Positions 18,130 to 27,315 of a stretch of DNA of 64,000 nt are shown in pieces (within the stretch, counting starts at the first letter, position 1; each line of letters starts with the position of its first letter). Both the position numbers and the translations under genes were made by a program. Source of the stretch: Pseudomonadota bacterium (GTDB taxonomy: Bacteria > Pseudomonadota > Alphaproteobacteria > Rhizobiales > Xanthobacteraceae). The notes under the pieces were generated by a model. The model was not told where the DNA came from. It saw nothing but the letters and a program-made list of their open reading frames with translations, and did no database searches. The stretch is taken from positions 186,001-250,000 of the forward strand of contig JAEYAW010000034.1 of the NCBI GenBank assembly GCA_023404675.1. Direction: 5' to 3'.

Positions 18130-18230
18130 GTTCTGCCGGGACCGTTGCCCGCAGAGCGCGCCCGCGTATGATTGCCCGGTTGATCGGAAGACCATCGATA
18201 TGAATTTCCTGAACGTTTTTGAGGGGCGGC

Positions 18231-19010
18231 GTGACTGAACGTGTCACCCTGATTACCGGGGCCTCCTCTGGAATTGGAACCGAACTCGCGCGTGTTTTCG
18301 CGTCGCAGGGCCATCGCGTGGCTCTGGTCGCCCGCCGCACCGAGCGGCTGGCCTTGCTCGCCAGCGAGATCGAGGCCGCCGGGCGGCCCGCGCCGATCGT
18401 GATTCCGTGTGACCTGCAGCAACAGGGCGGCCCGGAAACGGTCGCCAAGATCCTGGAAGACATGGGCGTCGAGGTCGATTACCTCGTCAACAATGCCGGC
18501 TATGGCCTGTTCGGCCGCGCGCTCGATCTCGACCGGGATGACCAGCTCGGGATCGTCGACATCAACATCCGGGCGTTGACCGACCTGACCCTGCGCTTTG
18601 CACCAAGCGTCGTGCAACACAAGGGCGGCATTCTCAACGTGGCGTCCATCGCTGGGTTTCTCTCGGGACCGGGCATGGCCGTGTATTACGCCAGCAAGGC
18701 CTATGTGCTGTCGTTCACCGAGGCCCTGCATCTCGAACTCGGCAAGCAGGGTGTGAAAGTCACCGCCCTTTGCCCCGGCCCGGTGCTGTCGGAATTCCAG
18801 CAGCGCGCCGGGTTTACGCCCGGGCTCGACACCGCGATCCTGAAGGTCACGCCGAAATCCGTCGCCGAGCAGGCCTATCGCGGCCTGATGACGAACAAGC
18901 GCGCCGTCATTCCCGGCCTTGGGGTCAAGGCGGTTCCGCTTCTGTTGCGCTTCTTTCCGCGCGGCTTCGTGCTGGCCGCAACCGGCGGGCTGCAGCTGCG
19001 CAAGCGCTGA
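18231..19010 (+). CDS. SDR family oxidoreductase (DltE/YqjQ-like)
   Basis: A short-chain dehydrogenase of 259 residues with TGASSGIG at the N terminus, NNAGYG mid-protein, and the active site Ser (VASIAG) with YYASKAYV. The C terminus has a hydrophobic stretch (VKAVPLLLRFFP) seen in the membrane-associated branch of this family. The GTG at 18231 has GAGGGG just upstream; the TTG at 18219 is an alternative. The substrate cannot be predicted. Confidence 0.86.
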   Translation: MTERVTLITGASSGIGTELARVFASQGHRVALVARRTERLALLASEIEAAGRPAPIVIPCDLQQQGGPETVAKILEDMGVEVDYLVNNAGYGLFGRALDLDRDDQLGIVDINIRALTDLTLRFAPSVVQHKGGILNVASIAGFLSGPGMAVYYASKAYVLSFTEALHLELGKQGVKVTALCPGPVLSEFQQRAGFTPGLDTAILKVTPKSVAEQAYRGLMTNKRAVIPGLGVKAVPLLLRFFPRGFVLAATGGLQLRKR

Positions 19011-19028
19011 GCGCCTCGCAGACGTCTG

Positions 19029-19475
19029 TCAGAGCATCTTCGCGCCGGCGAGGCTGATGGTGGAAACCGAATCGCTGGTGCGCGCGGCAAGATCGTCGCG
19101 CAACCGTCGCGCAGCTTCCGGATCGCTTTCCAGCACGCGCTGAAACAGCGTGCGGCCGATGCGGACCACCACGGAATATTCGACGGCCGTCGCCGTCGCC
19201 GGCCGCTGCATCGGGACGATCAGCGCCAGTTCCCCGATCAGCGCACCTGGCCCCGCCAGCACCTCCTCGGACGGCGCCCCCTCGCTGGTCAGGCGAAAAC
19301 CGCCGTGCTGGACCACGAAGCCCGCATCCGCCGCTTCCCCGGCCCGGAACAGCACGTCGCCGCGCGCCAGCTCCCGATGCTCGGAGCCGATCGCCAGAAC
19401 CCGCAGGGCGTCGTAGCCCAGCACCTGAAACGTCGGCACGCCGGCAAGCAGGGCGACATCGTCGTCAATCGACAT
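19029..19475 (-). CDS. Cyclic nucleotide-binding domain protein without HTH
   Basis: The 148-residue protein is a single CRP/FNR-type effector domain: RGDVLFRAGEAADAGFVVQHG and GPGALIGELALI with the phosphate-binding cassette region. It lacks a C-terminal helix-turn-helix, so it cannot act as a normal CRP regulator and may work by protein contact. ATG at 19475 gives MSIDDDVALLAGVPTF; the extension to 19565 crosses a terminator hairpin. It lies downstream of the CenR-like regulator on the same strand. Confidence 0.8.
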   Translation of the reverse strand: MSIDDDVALLAGVPTFQVLGYDALRVLAIGSEHRELARGDVLFRAGEAADAGFVVQHGGFRLTSEGAPSEEVLAGPGALIGELALIVPMQRPATATAVEYSVVVRIGRTLFQRVLESDPEAARRLRDDLAARTSDSVSTISLAGAKML

Positions 19476-19518
19476 AAGGATCGCCACAGCAGGGGGCGCG
19501 ACAGGCGCGGGGAAAACA

Positions 19519-19545
19519 AATGGCCGAATCCATGATTCGGCCATT
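19519..19545 (-). terminator. Rho-independent terminator of the CenR-like gene
   Basis: Perfect 12-base arms AATGGCCGAATC (19519-19530) and GATTCGGCCATT (19534-19545) enclose a 3-base loop. Read on the minus strand, the stem is followed by TGTTTTCC. It lies 71 bases after the response regulator stop and before the start of the cyclic-nucleotide-binding gene, which it would separate from the upstream unit. Confidence 0.8.
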
Positions 19546-19616
19546 GTGTCGTCCGCAACCGGCAAAGTCTAACGCCCCGCGTGCGATCCTTCTGGAAAAC
19601 CGCTGCCGGGGTTAAT

Positions 19617-20303
19617 TCAGGGGACCAGCTTGTAGCCCCCCGATTCCGTGACCAGAATCTCCGGATTGGCGGCGTCCTTCTCGATCTTCTGCCGCAGCCG
19701 GTAGATGTGGGTTTCGAGGGTGTGGGTCGTCACCCCGGAATTGTAGCCCCAGACCTCCTGCAGCAGGGTCTCGCGCGAGACGGCCTGAACCCCGGAGCGG
19801 TACAGAAACCGCAGGATCGCCGTTTCCTTTTCGGTCAGACGCACCTTCTTGCCCACGTCGGATGTCAGCATCTTCGAGCCGGGCCGGAAGCTGTAGGGTC
19901 CGACCGAGAACACCGCATCCTCGCTGGCCTCGTGCTGGCGCAGCTGGGCGCGGATACGCGCCAGCAGAACCGCGAAACGGAACGGCTTGGAAACATAGTC
20001 ATTCGCCCCGGATTCGAGGCCGAGGATCGTATCGGAATCGGTGTCGTGGCCGGTCAGCATGATGATCGGCGCCTTGAACCCGGTCTTGCGCAGGCTCCGC
20101 ACCACCTCGCGGCCATCGGTGTCGGGCAGCCCGACATCCATCAGAACGAGGTCCGGCGATCCGCTCTTGGCGGCCAGTGCCCCCTTGGCCCCGGTATCGA
20201 CGGCCGAGGCCTCGAATTCCTCGTGCAGCGACAACTGCTCCACCAGAGCGTCGCGCAGATCGTTGTCATCGTCCACGATCAGGATCTTGCGGGCATTGGC
20301 CAT
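19617..20303 (-). CDS. OmpR-family response regulator, CenR-like
   Basis: The 228-residue regulator has a receiver domain (DDD at 11-13, phospho-acceptor Asp56 in LMDVGLP, Lys in VSKPF) and a winged-helix output domain (KKVRLTEKETAILRFLYRSG and TTHTLETHIYRLRQKIE). The sequence closely recalls the highly conserved alphaproteobacterial regulator known as CenR in Caulobacter, an essential cell-envelope regulator; this identification is from memory. No kinase is adjacent. A clear terminator follows the gene. Confidence 0.88.
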   Translation of the reverse strand: MANARKILIVDDDNDLRDALVEQLSLHEEFEASAVDTGAKGALAAKSGSPDLVLMDVGLPDTDGREVVRSLRKTGFKAPIIMLTGHDTDSDTILGLESGANDYVSKPFRFAVLLARIRAQLRQHEASEDAVFSVGPYSFRPGSKMLTSDVGKKVRLTEKETAILRFLYRSGVQAVSRETLLQEVWGYNSGVTTHTLETHIYRLRQKIEKDAANPEILVTESGGYKLVP

Positions 20304-20501
20304 CGGTTGAATTCCTCAGGAATGGCTGGCGCTGTACGGGCGATCGGAACGGTCTTCGTCACAAAATGCCAGATTTCGACCGCGAACTCCACGTTGTCGA
20401 AGACCAGCCTCGCTTGCGGGGTGAGCCGGGATCGCGCGACAAGAAGGGCGGATGATAGAACACCACCCCTGCCGCCGCGCAAGAAGGGACTGCCAGAAGG
20501 C

Positions 20502-21071
20502 ATGATTACTGGAAAGTTTCCAATCACTTATGGCACAACTCCGCGTGATCCGCCGCTGTCCCTGATCCGGATCCGGCGCGCCAGCGGCGAGCCGAATCGT
20601 GGCTGGCTGATCGCCGAACATCTGGTCATTCCGGTGGCATTGGGGCGCGGCAGCATCCGCGCCAACAAGCGTGAGGGCGACGGCGGCACGCCGCGCGGCA
20701 TCTTCCGTCCGCTGCGGCTGTGGTGGCGAGGCGACCGCCACTTCCGTCCCCGCACACGCCTCCCGATCCGGCCGATCAGGTCCGATGACGCCTGGTGCGA
20801 GGATCCGGCCAGCCGCCACTACAACCGGCCGCTGCGGCGGCGGAACGGCGAGGATGGCGACCGCCTGCAACGCACCGATCACCTCTATGACTTCATCATC
20901 GAGATCGATCACAACACCCGCCCCCGCATTGCCGGACGCGGGAGCGCCGTGTTCCTGCATCTGGCGCGCGACAATTTCGGGCCGACCGCGGGCTGCGTCG
21001 CGATGACCGCCGCCAACATGCGCCGGCTGCTGGCGCGGATCGGTCCGCGCACGCGGATCGAGATCGAATGA
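20502..21071 (+). CDS. L,D-transpeptidase (YkuD) family protein
   Basis: The 189-residue protein holds a short YkuD-like domain with the catalytic signature SAVFLHLARDNFGPTAGCVAM split as H (in FLHLA) and GCVAM containing the nucleophile Cys. The segment GDGGTPRGIFR is also typical. No signal peptide or membrane helix is visible, unusual for an enzyme of peptidoglycan, although short uncharacterised YkuD proteins of this type are widespread in rhizobia. ATG at 20502 has AGAAGG upstream. Confidence 0.82.
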   Translation: MITGKFPITYGTTPRDPPLSLIRIRRASGEPNRGWLIAEHLVIPVALGRGSIRANKREGDGGTPRGIFRPLRLWWRGDRHFRPRTRLPIRPIRSDDAWCEDPASRHYNRPLRRRNGEDGDRLQRTDHLYDFIIEIDHNTRPRIAGRGSAVFLHLARDNFGPTAGCVAMTAANMRRLLARIGPRTRIEIE

Positions 21072-21083
21072 GGGGCGGAGCTG

Positions 21084-21761
21084 CTACTGAAGCGGGGGCT
21101 CGCCGCTGGTCTTCTTCCTGGCCAGTTCCATCTGGGTCACCGCGATCAGGATTTCCGCCCGGCTCTTGAGGTCCGGGGCTTCCAGCAGCGCCTGTTTCTC
21201 CGCCGGGCCGTAGGGCGACATCATCGCCAGCGCATTGACCAGCGCCTCGTTCGGCGCCGAATCGACGCCGTCCCAGTCGACCTTCAGATCGTTGATCTTG
21301 AGAAAATCGGCGAGCGCGGCGAGCAGGGCCTTGCGATCCACCTCGCCCTCGCCCTTGCGGGCCGTAAAGTCGTCGGCGAAGGCGAAGAAATCGACCCTGC
21401 ATTGCCGGTACGGCGTCAGGACGCGCAGTTCCTCCGTCACATGAAAACGCGAGATGCCGGTCAGCTCAATCAGATAGCGGCCGTCACCGGATTCGGCGAA
21501 CTGCGTGATACGCCCGGCGCATCCGGTGCGAAACAGCGCCGGCACGTCGCTGGTGCCGCGCGAGTTCATCGCATCGGGCTGGATCATGCCGATGATCCGG
21601 TGCCCGTCGCGAAACGCATCGTCGATCATTTCGAGATAGCGCGGCTCGAAAATATTCAGCGGCATCTGTCCGCGCGGCAGCAGCAGCGCACCCGCCAGCG
21701 GGAAGACAGGGATCACTTCGGGCAGGTCGGCCGGTCCGCGATAGTCGACATTGATCGGCAT
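21084..21761 (-). CDS. Lon substrate-binding (N) domain protein
   Basis: This 225-residue protein is a stand-alone Lon N-terminal domain: IPVFPLAGALLLPRGQMPL then NIFEPRYLEMI are diagnostic. It has neither the AAA+ ATPase nor the protease domain of Lon. Such proteins are common in alphaproteobacteria and may bind unfolded substrates. ATG at 21761 gives MPINVDYRGP. It lies 32 bases downstream of the thioredoxin-TPR gene, so the two probably form one unit concerned with protein quality control. Confidence 0.88.
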   Translation of the reverse strand: MPINVDYRGPADLPEVIPVFPLAGALLLPRGQMPLNIFEPRYLEMIDDAFRDGHRIIGMIQPDAMNSRGTSDVPALFRTGCAGRITQFAESGDGRYLIELTGISRFHVTEELRVLTPYRQCRVDFFAFADDFTARKGEGEVDRKALLAALADFLKINDLKVDWDGVDSAPNEALVNALAMMSPYGPAEKQALLEAPDLKSRAEILIAVTQMELARKKTSGEPPLQ

Positions 21762-21793
21762 CAGAAACCCTTGCCTGCCCGCAGCCGTGATGA

Positions 21794-22708
21794 TCAGGAG
21801 AACAGGATCGACGACAGACGCTTGCGGCCCTCGACGGTGGCGTCGTCGTTCGCGCCCCACGCCTCGAAGAACTGGACGAGCTGTTTGCGCGCGCCGTCGT
21901 CGTTCCACTTACGGTCCCGCCGGACGATGTCGAGAAGATGGCCGGCCGCCTCGATCCGCTTGCCTGCGGCATTGAGCGCGGTGGCGAGTTCGAACCGCGT
22001 CTGGTGATCGGCGGGATCGGCCGCAACTTTGGCCTCAAGCTCCGCGACAGGCCCCAGCGACTGGGCCTGCTCGGCGAGATCGATCAGCGCCTGCGCCGCC
22101 GACACGGCCGCGTCGCCCTTCTTCGAGTCCGGCACCATGGCCAGCGTCTGCTTGGCCTGCTCCAGCGCGCCAGACTGCGCATAGCAGCGCGCGAGACCCG
22201 CCAGCGCCTGAATGTTTTCTGGATCGGCACCGAGCACCTCGGCATAGATCGCCGCCGCCGTTCCGGCATCGCCCTCGGCCAGCGCCGCCTCGGCCTCCTG
22301 CATCAGTTCGGCCGTTTCCGCGCCGCCGGCCGGAATGCCCTTGGTCAGCTTGTCGATAAAGGCTGTGACCTGGCTTTCCGGCAGCGCGCCCATGAAGCCA
22401 TCGGCCGGCTGGCCGTTGACAAAGGCGATCACCGCCGGGATCGACTGGATGCCCATCTGGCCGGGAATCGCCGGATGCTCGTCGATGTTCATCTTCACCA
22501 GCTTCACCCGGCCCTTGGCGGCCTGCACCGCCTTTTCGAGGATCGGCGTCAGCTGGCGGCACGGGCCGCACCACGGCGCCCAGAAGTCGATCAGCACCGG
22601 CTGGCGCTTCGATTCCTCGATCACGTCCTTCACGAACGTCTGTGTCGTGGTTTCCTTGATGAGATCGGCGCCAGTCGGGGCGATCCCGCCCTGATCCAGA
22701 ATGGTCAC
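21794..22708 (-). CDS. Thioredoxin-TPR protein (CnoX/YbbN-like co-chaperone)
   Basis: A thioredoxin domain (residues about 15-120) with the active site WAPWCGPC (Cys47 and Cys50) is followed by a TPR-like helical region (about 125-300). This is the layout of CnoX/YbbN, a co-chaperone that protects substrates and passes them to GroEL. The presence of CGPC suggests redox activity, as in Caulobacter CnoX; the E. coli protein lacks it. At 304 residues it has the usual length. Confidence 0.88.
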   Translation of the reverse strand: MTILDQGGIAPTGADLIKETTTQTFVKDVIEESKRQPVLIDFWAPWCGPCRQLTPILEKAVQAAKGRVKLVKMNIDEHPAIPGQMGIQSIPAVIAFVNGQPADGFMGALPESQVTAFIDKLTKGIPAGGAETAELMQEAEAALAEGDAGTAAAIYAEVLGADPENIQALAGLARCYAQSGALEQAKQTLAMVPDSKKGDAAVSAAQALIDLAEQAQSLGPVAELEAKVAADPADHQTRFELATALNAAGKRIEAAGHLLDIVRRDRKWNDDGARKQLVQFFEAWGANDDATVEGRKRLSSILFS

Positions 22709-22953
22709 ATTTTCCTCACAGGATGTTGGCTCGGGCGGCAGCGCGGCCCGGAATGCGGCTGACCCCTAAGATGGCGGGAGCGCGGGAATTTTTCAATGCG
22801 CGCCGGAACCGGAGGGCTCGCCTTGCCCGGGGGGGCGCCGCGAGACAGGCCCGGGCGGGCCAAATATTCATCGCTCCAGCCGCGAGAGAGCTGTTGCAAT
22901 GGCGGTCCGCATTTGGCATAGGTTGCCGCCCGCGCGACAGCGCGGATACGGAT

Positions 22954-23028
22954 GCGGGTGTAGCTCAGGGGTAGAGCACAACCTTGCCAAGGTTGGGGTC
23001 GAGGGTTCGAATCCCTTCGCCCGCTCCA
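22954..23028 (+). tRNA. tRNA-Gly (GCC)
   Basis: A complete cloverleaf reads from GCGGGTG (22954) to CGCCCGC (23018-23024), which pair as a 7-base acceptor stem. Discriminator T and encoded CCA end at 23028. The D arm (TAGCTCAGGGGTAGAGCA) and T loop (GGTTCGAATC) are standard. The anticodon loop TTGCCAA, in stem ACC/GGT, has anticodon GCC, reading GGC and GGT glycine codons. Confidence 0.96.
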
Positions 23029-23129
23029 GTTCACAGGACATGATCGCTGCGTCTCCCGCCCGGCCATTACCCATGGCCCGTGGCGAATTGTCGTCCGTCC
23101 ACACCACGGAACCTTTGAACCTGCGACGT

Positions 23130-23792
23130 CTAGGCGCCTGCAAGGCCTCCGGCGGCATCTCGATTCCCTGCTGCATCCTGGGACGACAGGCGGGCCTTTA
23201 ATGCCGTGTTCTCGGCTTCAAGCTGTGCCAGACGATCCCGCAGCGGCCGGACCGCCTCGGCGATCTCCTGCTCGGTAAAACGCGGCACGATGTGCTGCGG
23301 ACAGTTCCAGTCGAACGCCTCCAGCCGCAACCGGATCACCCGTTCCGGCCTGGCCCTGTAGCCCTCCGGAGCAACCTGCCTGGCGAGATCGGGATCGGCG
23401 TCCAGTGCAACGACCTCGGCCCGGGCGTAGATCTTGAGCCGCGCGCGGCGCGGATAATCCATCAGGATCAGGCTCACCCGGTCGGTTGCCGCGACATTGC
23501 CGACGCTGATGTACTGGCGGTTGCCGCGATAGTCCGCGAACGCCAGCGTCCGGTCGTCGATCACCTTCAGGAACCCGCGCGGGCCGCCGCGATGCTGGAC
23601 ATAAGGCCAGCCGGTCTCCGACACGCTCGCCATGAAGAAACTGTCGGAATTGGCGATGAACGCCGCCTCGTTCTCAGTGAAACGGTCGAACGCGCGGCCG
23701 TGACCGCCTTCCCACAAATGGTCCGCGCCCATGGCCGCCTGCGCCGCATGCACGCTGGGGGTTATCGCGATATCGAGAAATCCATAGGTCAT
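23130..23792 (-). CDS. Pyridoxamine 5'-phosphate oxidase-like flavoprotein
   Basis: The 220-residue protein has a split-barrel FMN-binding fold: FFMASVSETGWPYVQHRGGP, then GFLKVIDDRTLAFADYRGN, then RVSLILMDYPRRARLKIYARA. A C-terminal extension (about 175-220) is predicted helical, with a leucine-rich coiled stretch (LRDRLAQLEAENTALKARL). Such proteins reduce or oxidise small molecules with flavin; the substrate is unknown. It is divergent from the LysR regulator, 143 bases away, and likely its target. Confidence 0.85.
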   Translation of the reverse strand: MTYGFLDIAITPSVHAAQAAMGADHLWEGGHGRAFDRFTENEAAFIANSDSFFMASVSETGWPYVQHRGGPRGFLKVIDDRTLAFADYRGNRQYISVGNVAATDRVSLILMDYPRRARLKIYARAEVVALDADPDLARQVAPEGYRARPERVIRLRLEAFDWNCPQHIVPRFTEQEIAEAVRPLRDRLAQLEAENTALKARLSSQDAAGNRDAAGGLAGA

Positions 23793-23913
23793 CAGAACCT
23801 CCCATCACATCGGCACTCGCGGAGAGCAGATGAGCCACGCTCCGGCGAAACTCCGTGGCGTATGAAATAACCATTCCGATAATCGACATAACCGGGAGAG
23901 TTCGGTATTCATC

Positions 23914-23930
23914 TTTCCAGAATTTGGAAA
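23914..23930. promoter_or_regulatory. Likely LysR operator (inverted repeat)
   Basis: TTTCCA (23914-23919) and TGGAAA (23925-23930) are perfect inverted arms with a 5-base centre, matching the T-N11-A form of LysR-type sites. The site ends 5 bases before the LysR start and overlaps its purine-rich ribosome site. It lies in the 143-base divergent promoter region. Confidence 0.5.
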
Positions 23931-23935
23931 AATGA

Positions 23936-24847
23936 ATGGATCGGTTCGAGGCCATGACGATGCTGGTCGCGGCGGTGGACCGGGGCAGCCTGTCCGCCGC
24001 CGGCCGCTGGCTGCGCGTTCCCGTACCCACCCTCAGCCGGAAAATCTCGGATCTGGAAGCCCGGCTCGGCGTGCGGCTCTTGATCCGCACCACGCGCCGG
24101 CTGTCGCTGACCGATGCCGGCGCGGCCTATGTCACGGCGGCGCGGCGCATCCTCGACGAGGTCGCCGTCGCCGAACGCGAGGCGGCCGGCGAGATGCTGG
24201 CCCCGCGCGGCGACCTCGTCGTCACCGCCCCATTGCTGTTCGGACGGCTGCACGTGCTGCCCGTGATCACAGATTTTCTCGCCCTGTATCCGCAGATCAA
24301 CGTCCGCCTCGCCCTGTCGGACCAGAACGCGCATCTGATCGACGACCACATCGACATGGCGGTCCGGATCGGGGCGCTGGCCGACAGCGCCATGATCGCC
24401 ACGCGGGTCGGCACGATGCGGACGGTCACCTGCGCCAGTCCGGCCCTGCTGGCGCGGCTCGGCACACCACGGACGCCGGACGAACTGCGGCATCTGCCCT
24501 GCGTCGCGGCAGGTCCCTCGTCACTCGCGTCCGGCTGGCCCTACCGCGATCCGGCTTCGGGTGCACCGGCGACGATTCCCGTCATGCCGCGCCTCACCGT
24601 GTCGACAGCGGATGCCGCCGCCGAGGCCGCCGTCCATGGCGTCGGCGTGACGCGGCTCCTGCATTATCAGGTCGCGGATGCGATCGAGGCCGGAGCGCTG
24701 CGCATCGTTCTCGCCGACTTCGAATTGCCGCCCGCCCCGGTCAGCCTCGTTCACGCGGCGCGCGGCCAGATGCCGCTCAAGATGCGCAGCTTCCACGATT
24801 TCGCGGCCCCGCGCCTGCGCCGGACACTGACTGCGTTTGCGCATTGA
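23936..24847 (+). CDS. LysR family transcriptional regulator
   Basis: The 303-residue regulator begins with a LysR winged HTH (AAVDRGSLSAAGRWLRVPVPTLSRKI then LEARLGVRLLIRTTRRLSLTDAG) and continues into a periplasmic-binding-like effector domain (residues about 90-300). It belongs to the common LysR branch that includes regulators of flavoenzymes and drug-efflux genes. It is divergent from the PPOX-fold gene, so that is its probable target; an inverted repeat overlaps its own start region, suggesting autoregulation. Confidence 0.9.
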   Translation: MDRFEAMTMLVAAVDRGSLSAAGRWLRVPVPTLSRKISDLEARLGVRLLIRTTRRLSLTDAGAAYVTAARRILDEVAVAEREAAGEMLAPRGDLVVTAPLLFGRLHVLPVITDFLALYPQINVRLALSDQNAHLIDDHIDMAVRIGALADSAMIATRVGTMRTVTCASPALLARLGTPRTPDELRHLPCVAAGPSSLASGWPYRDPASGAPATIPVMPRLTVSTADAAAEAAVHGVGVTRLLHYQVADAIEAGALRIVLADFELPPAPVSLVHAARGQMPLKMRSFHDFAAPRLRRTLTAFAH

Positions 24848-24862
24848 GCCGGCCGAACCCGC

Positions 24863-25846
24863 TCAGAGGCTCGTGGCCGCATCCCGCGCGGCCAGCGGAA
24901 TCACCCGCACGTAAATGAGCTCGGCGACGAGTTCGACCAGCGTCTGGGTCACGATCACCGCCGGCAGCACCGGCACCGCACCGGGAATGGCCAGCGCCAG
25001 CGGCAGCACGACAAGGGAGTTGCGGGTCGCCGCGCTGAACGCCACGGCGCGCAGCGGCTGCGCCGCAAGCCCGAACAGGCGTCCGACCGCGAGCCCGACC
25101 CCCGGCGCGAGCAGCGCGAATCCAATATAGGCCGGGAGGGCCCGCATCGCGCTGGGCCGTGCGGCGTCAAATTGCGGAATCACCGCACAGACCACCACGA
25201 ACAGGACAAGCGCCGTCGCCGGAACGGGAAGCAGGCCCAGCGCGCTTTCCACCTGCGCGCCGGTCGAACTGCGCCGGCCCCACGCCTGCACCAATGCCGC
25301 GACGGCGAGCGGCGCGGCGATCAGCCAGACGAAGGCATGCAGGAAGGGTCCCGGCTGGATCAGGCCGCGCGTGGTCTCGCCCGCGAAGATCCCCAGATAG
25401 ACGGGCAGCAGCAGCATCTGCGCGCCGAGCAGGACGGGCGTCGCCGCGAGCAGCGCGCGGGCGTCGGCGCGGCCGAGATGGGAGAACGTCACGACATAGT
25501 CGATACAGGGCGACAGCAGCACGATCAGCACGCCGAGACGCAGCATGGGATCGGGCGGAAGGAACGAGGCCAGCAACGCCACCAGCAGCGGAATGGCCAC
25601 GAAATTCGCTGCCAGCAGCGCCGCCATGAATCGAAACTGCCGCAAGGCCTTGCCGAGATCGGCCAGCGGCACCTGCAGGAAGGTCGCGAACAGCATCACC
25701 GCGAGCGCCGGATTGATCGCAGGCTCCAGCGCGCCCAGCGCAGGCACAGCCATTGCTGCCAGCGCCGCCACGACGACGGCGGCGAAGTAGATCGGCACCT
25801 GACGCCGGTCGAGCCTATCGCGGGCCGTGGAGATCGAGGCGGTCAT
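24863..25846 (-). CDS. ACR3/BASS superfamily transporter (arsenic resistance-like)
   Basis: The 327-residue membrane protein has about ten hydrophobic segments and resembles the bile acid:sodium symporter/arsenite permease superfamily. The segment LLSPCIDYVVTFSHLGRAD has a Cys after Pro near helix 4, as in ACR3-type arsenite pumps. No other ars genes are beside it, so function as an arsenite exporter is not certain; an organic anion carrier is equally possible. Its stop lies 15 bases from the stop of the convergent LysR gene. Confidence 0.75.
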   Translation of the reverse strand: MTASISTARDRLDRRQVPIYFAAVVVAALAAMAVPALGALEPAINPALAVMLFATFLQVPLADLGKALRQFRFMAALLAANFVAIPLLVALLASFLPPDPMLRLGVLIVLLSPCIDYVVTFSHLGRADARALLAATPVLLGAQMLLLPVYLGIFAGETTRGLIQPGPFLHAFVWLIAAPLAVAALVQAWGRRSSTGAQVESALGLLPVPATALVLFVVVCAVIPQFDAARPSAMRALPAYIGFALLAPGVGLAVGRLFGLAAQPLRAVAFSAATRNSLVVLPLALAIPGAVPVLPAVIVTQTLVELVAELIYVRVIPLAARDAATSL

Positions 25847-25893
25847 CCCGCTTCAATGCCGCGTCCACCGCATCGCGGCAAGACCGGCTCCCG

Positions 25894-27090
25894 TCACGCT
25901 CCTTTGGCAAGCCGGTCGGCAACGAGAACGGGCCCGGGCGCGAACACCTGAACCTGGTTGCGGCCGAGCCGCTTGGCGGCGTACAGCGCGCGGTCGGCAT
26001 TGCCGAGAAGCTCGGAGAGGGTCGTGCCGGATCTGGCGATGCTGAGTCCGATACTGAGCGTCGGCGAGAGCGCCGCAGGCACCTTGCCCGCGAACTGATC
26101 CTTTGTCCCCACGCAAATCTGTTCGGCCAGACGTCTCGCCTCGTCGAGTTCAACGCCGGGCAGCACGATGGAGAACTCCTCGCCACCGATACGGCCCGCG
26201 ATCACGTCCGGCGGGCATATCTTGCGGATATGCTCGCCGACAATCGCAATCACCACATCGCCGACCATGTGGCCATAGGTATCGTTCACCGTCTTGAAGA
26301 AATCGAGATCGGCGATCATCAGGGCGACCGGTCGGTTCCGATCAGCGCTGCGGCGGAGAGCTGCCAGTGCCTCGGCCTCGAATCCCCGGCGGTTGAGCAG
26401 TCCCGACAGCTTGTCGGTATCCGCCTCCTTGCGCAGATCGGCGATCAGATCGAACGCCACGGCAACCAGGAGATTCAGCGCCACCATGATGGAGATCATG
26501 GCCTGGGTGAACTGAACCGTGGTCCAGTAGACCGATCGCTGGAACCCTTCATTGCCGTCGTTATAGCTGCCAACGAGCCAGGCGACGACCAGCGGGCGCA
26601 GCAGAAAATTCGTTGCGGACAGCACCACGATCAAGAACAGGAGTCTGTCGATCAGTTCCGTCTTTTGGACCGCCCAGAGCCTGACCGCTGTGTAGGTGGC
26701 GATAAAACCGAGCGCGCTGTTGATAACGATCACACGCCCCGACAGGCTGGGGTCGATGAGCAGAAACCAGCTCAGGCCGGCCATCGCGATGCCGACCAGC
26801 GCGGCCATCATCCCGTAAGGCGGATCGAGGCCATAACGCGCGAGAACCGCAGCCGACAGAAAACAGGCGGCGAGCAGAAAGCAGAGATTCGCGGGAACGC
26901 GTTCGAATTCAAGCGGCCATGACGGGCCGACGTCCTGGATCAGGAAACCCGTCGTCAGGAATGCATAGCTGCAGGCGGCAATTGCGATGTAAGTCCGGTG
27001 CGCGTGGCCGCGCCACAGCAAGAAAAAGGCAACGGCCAATACGGCGCCGATTCCAGGATTGAGCAGCGAGATAAAAATCTGCCCAGCCAA
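25894..27090 (-). CDS. Membrane diguanylate cyclase (GGDEF)
   Basis: The 398-residue protein has six or so membrane helices (residues about 5-210) and a GGDEF domain (about 230-390). The metal/substrate segment ADLDFFKTVNDTYGH and active site RIGGEEF are intact, so it should make cyclic di-GMP. The inhibitory I-site RxxD before GGEEF reads CPPD, so product inhibition is probably lost. The start is a TTG at 27090 with AGGG upstream. A second, related cyclase follows upstream on the same strand. Confidence 0.87.
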   Translation of the reverse strand: MAGQIFISLLNPGIGAVLAVAFFLLWRGHAHRTYIAIAACSYAFLTTGFLIQDVGPSWPLEFERVPANLCFLLAACFLSAAVLARYGLDPPYGMMAALVGIAMAGLSWFLLIDPSLSGRVIVINSALGFIATYTAVRLWAVQKTELIDRLLFLIVVLSATNFLLRPLVVAWLVGSYNDGNEGFQRSVYWTTVQFTQAMISIMVALNLLVAVAFDLIADLRKEADTDKLSGLLNRRGFEAEALAALRRSADRNRPVALMIADLDFFKTVNDTYGHMVGDVVIAIVGEHIRKICPPDVIAGRIGGEEFSIVLPGVELDEARRLAEQICVGTKDQFAGKVPAALSPTLSIGLSIARSGTTLSELLGNADRALYAAKRLGRNQVQVFAPGPVLVADRLAKGA

Positions 27091-27315
27091 AGAGCCCTCC
27101 CGGCCCTGTCACAAACGTCGCAGGTTATGAACGGAGCGACGAGAGCATTCCATCTCGCCAATAAGAAGCCGTTTGTGTCCGAATGAAGATGCGAGCGATC
27201 TTTTCCACGCTCGTCCGCTTTCGCGATCCACGGCAATTGCCGCTTCTTTCCGGAGAACCCGACCATATCCTTAACGGCATCTTACGCGCGACGCGCAATC
27301 CCGTACACCACGCTG

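Noticed and set aside
24863..25846. Arsenic resistance operon
   Set aside because: Only one ACR3/BASS-like transporter is present; no arsR, arsC or arsH is adjacent.
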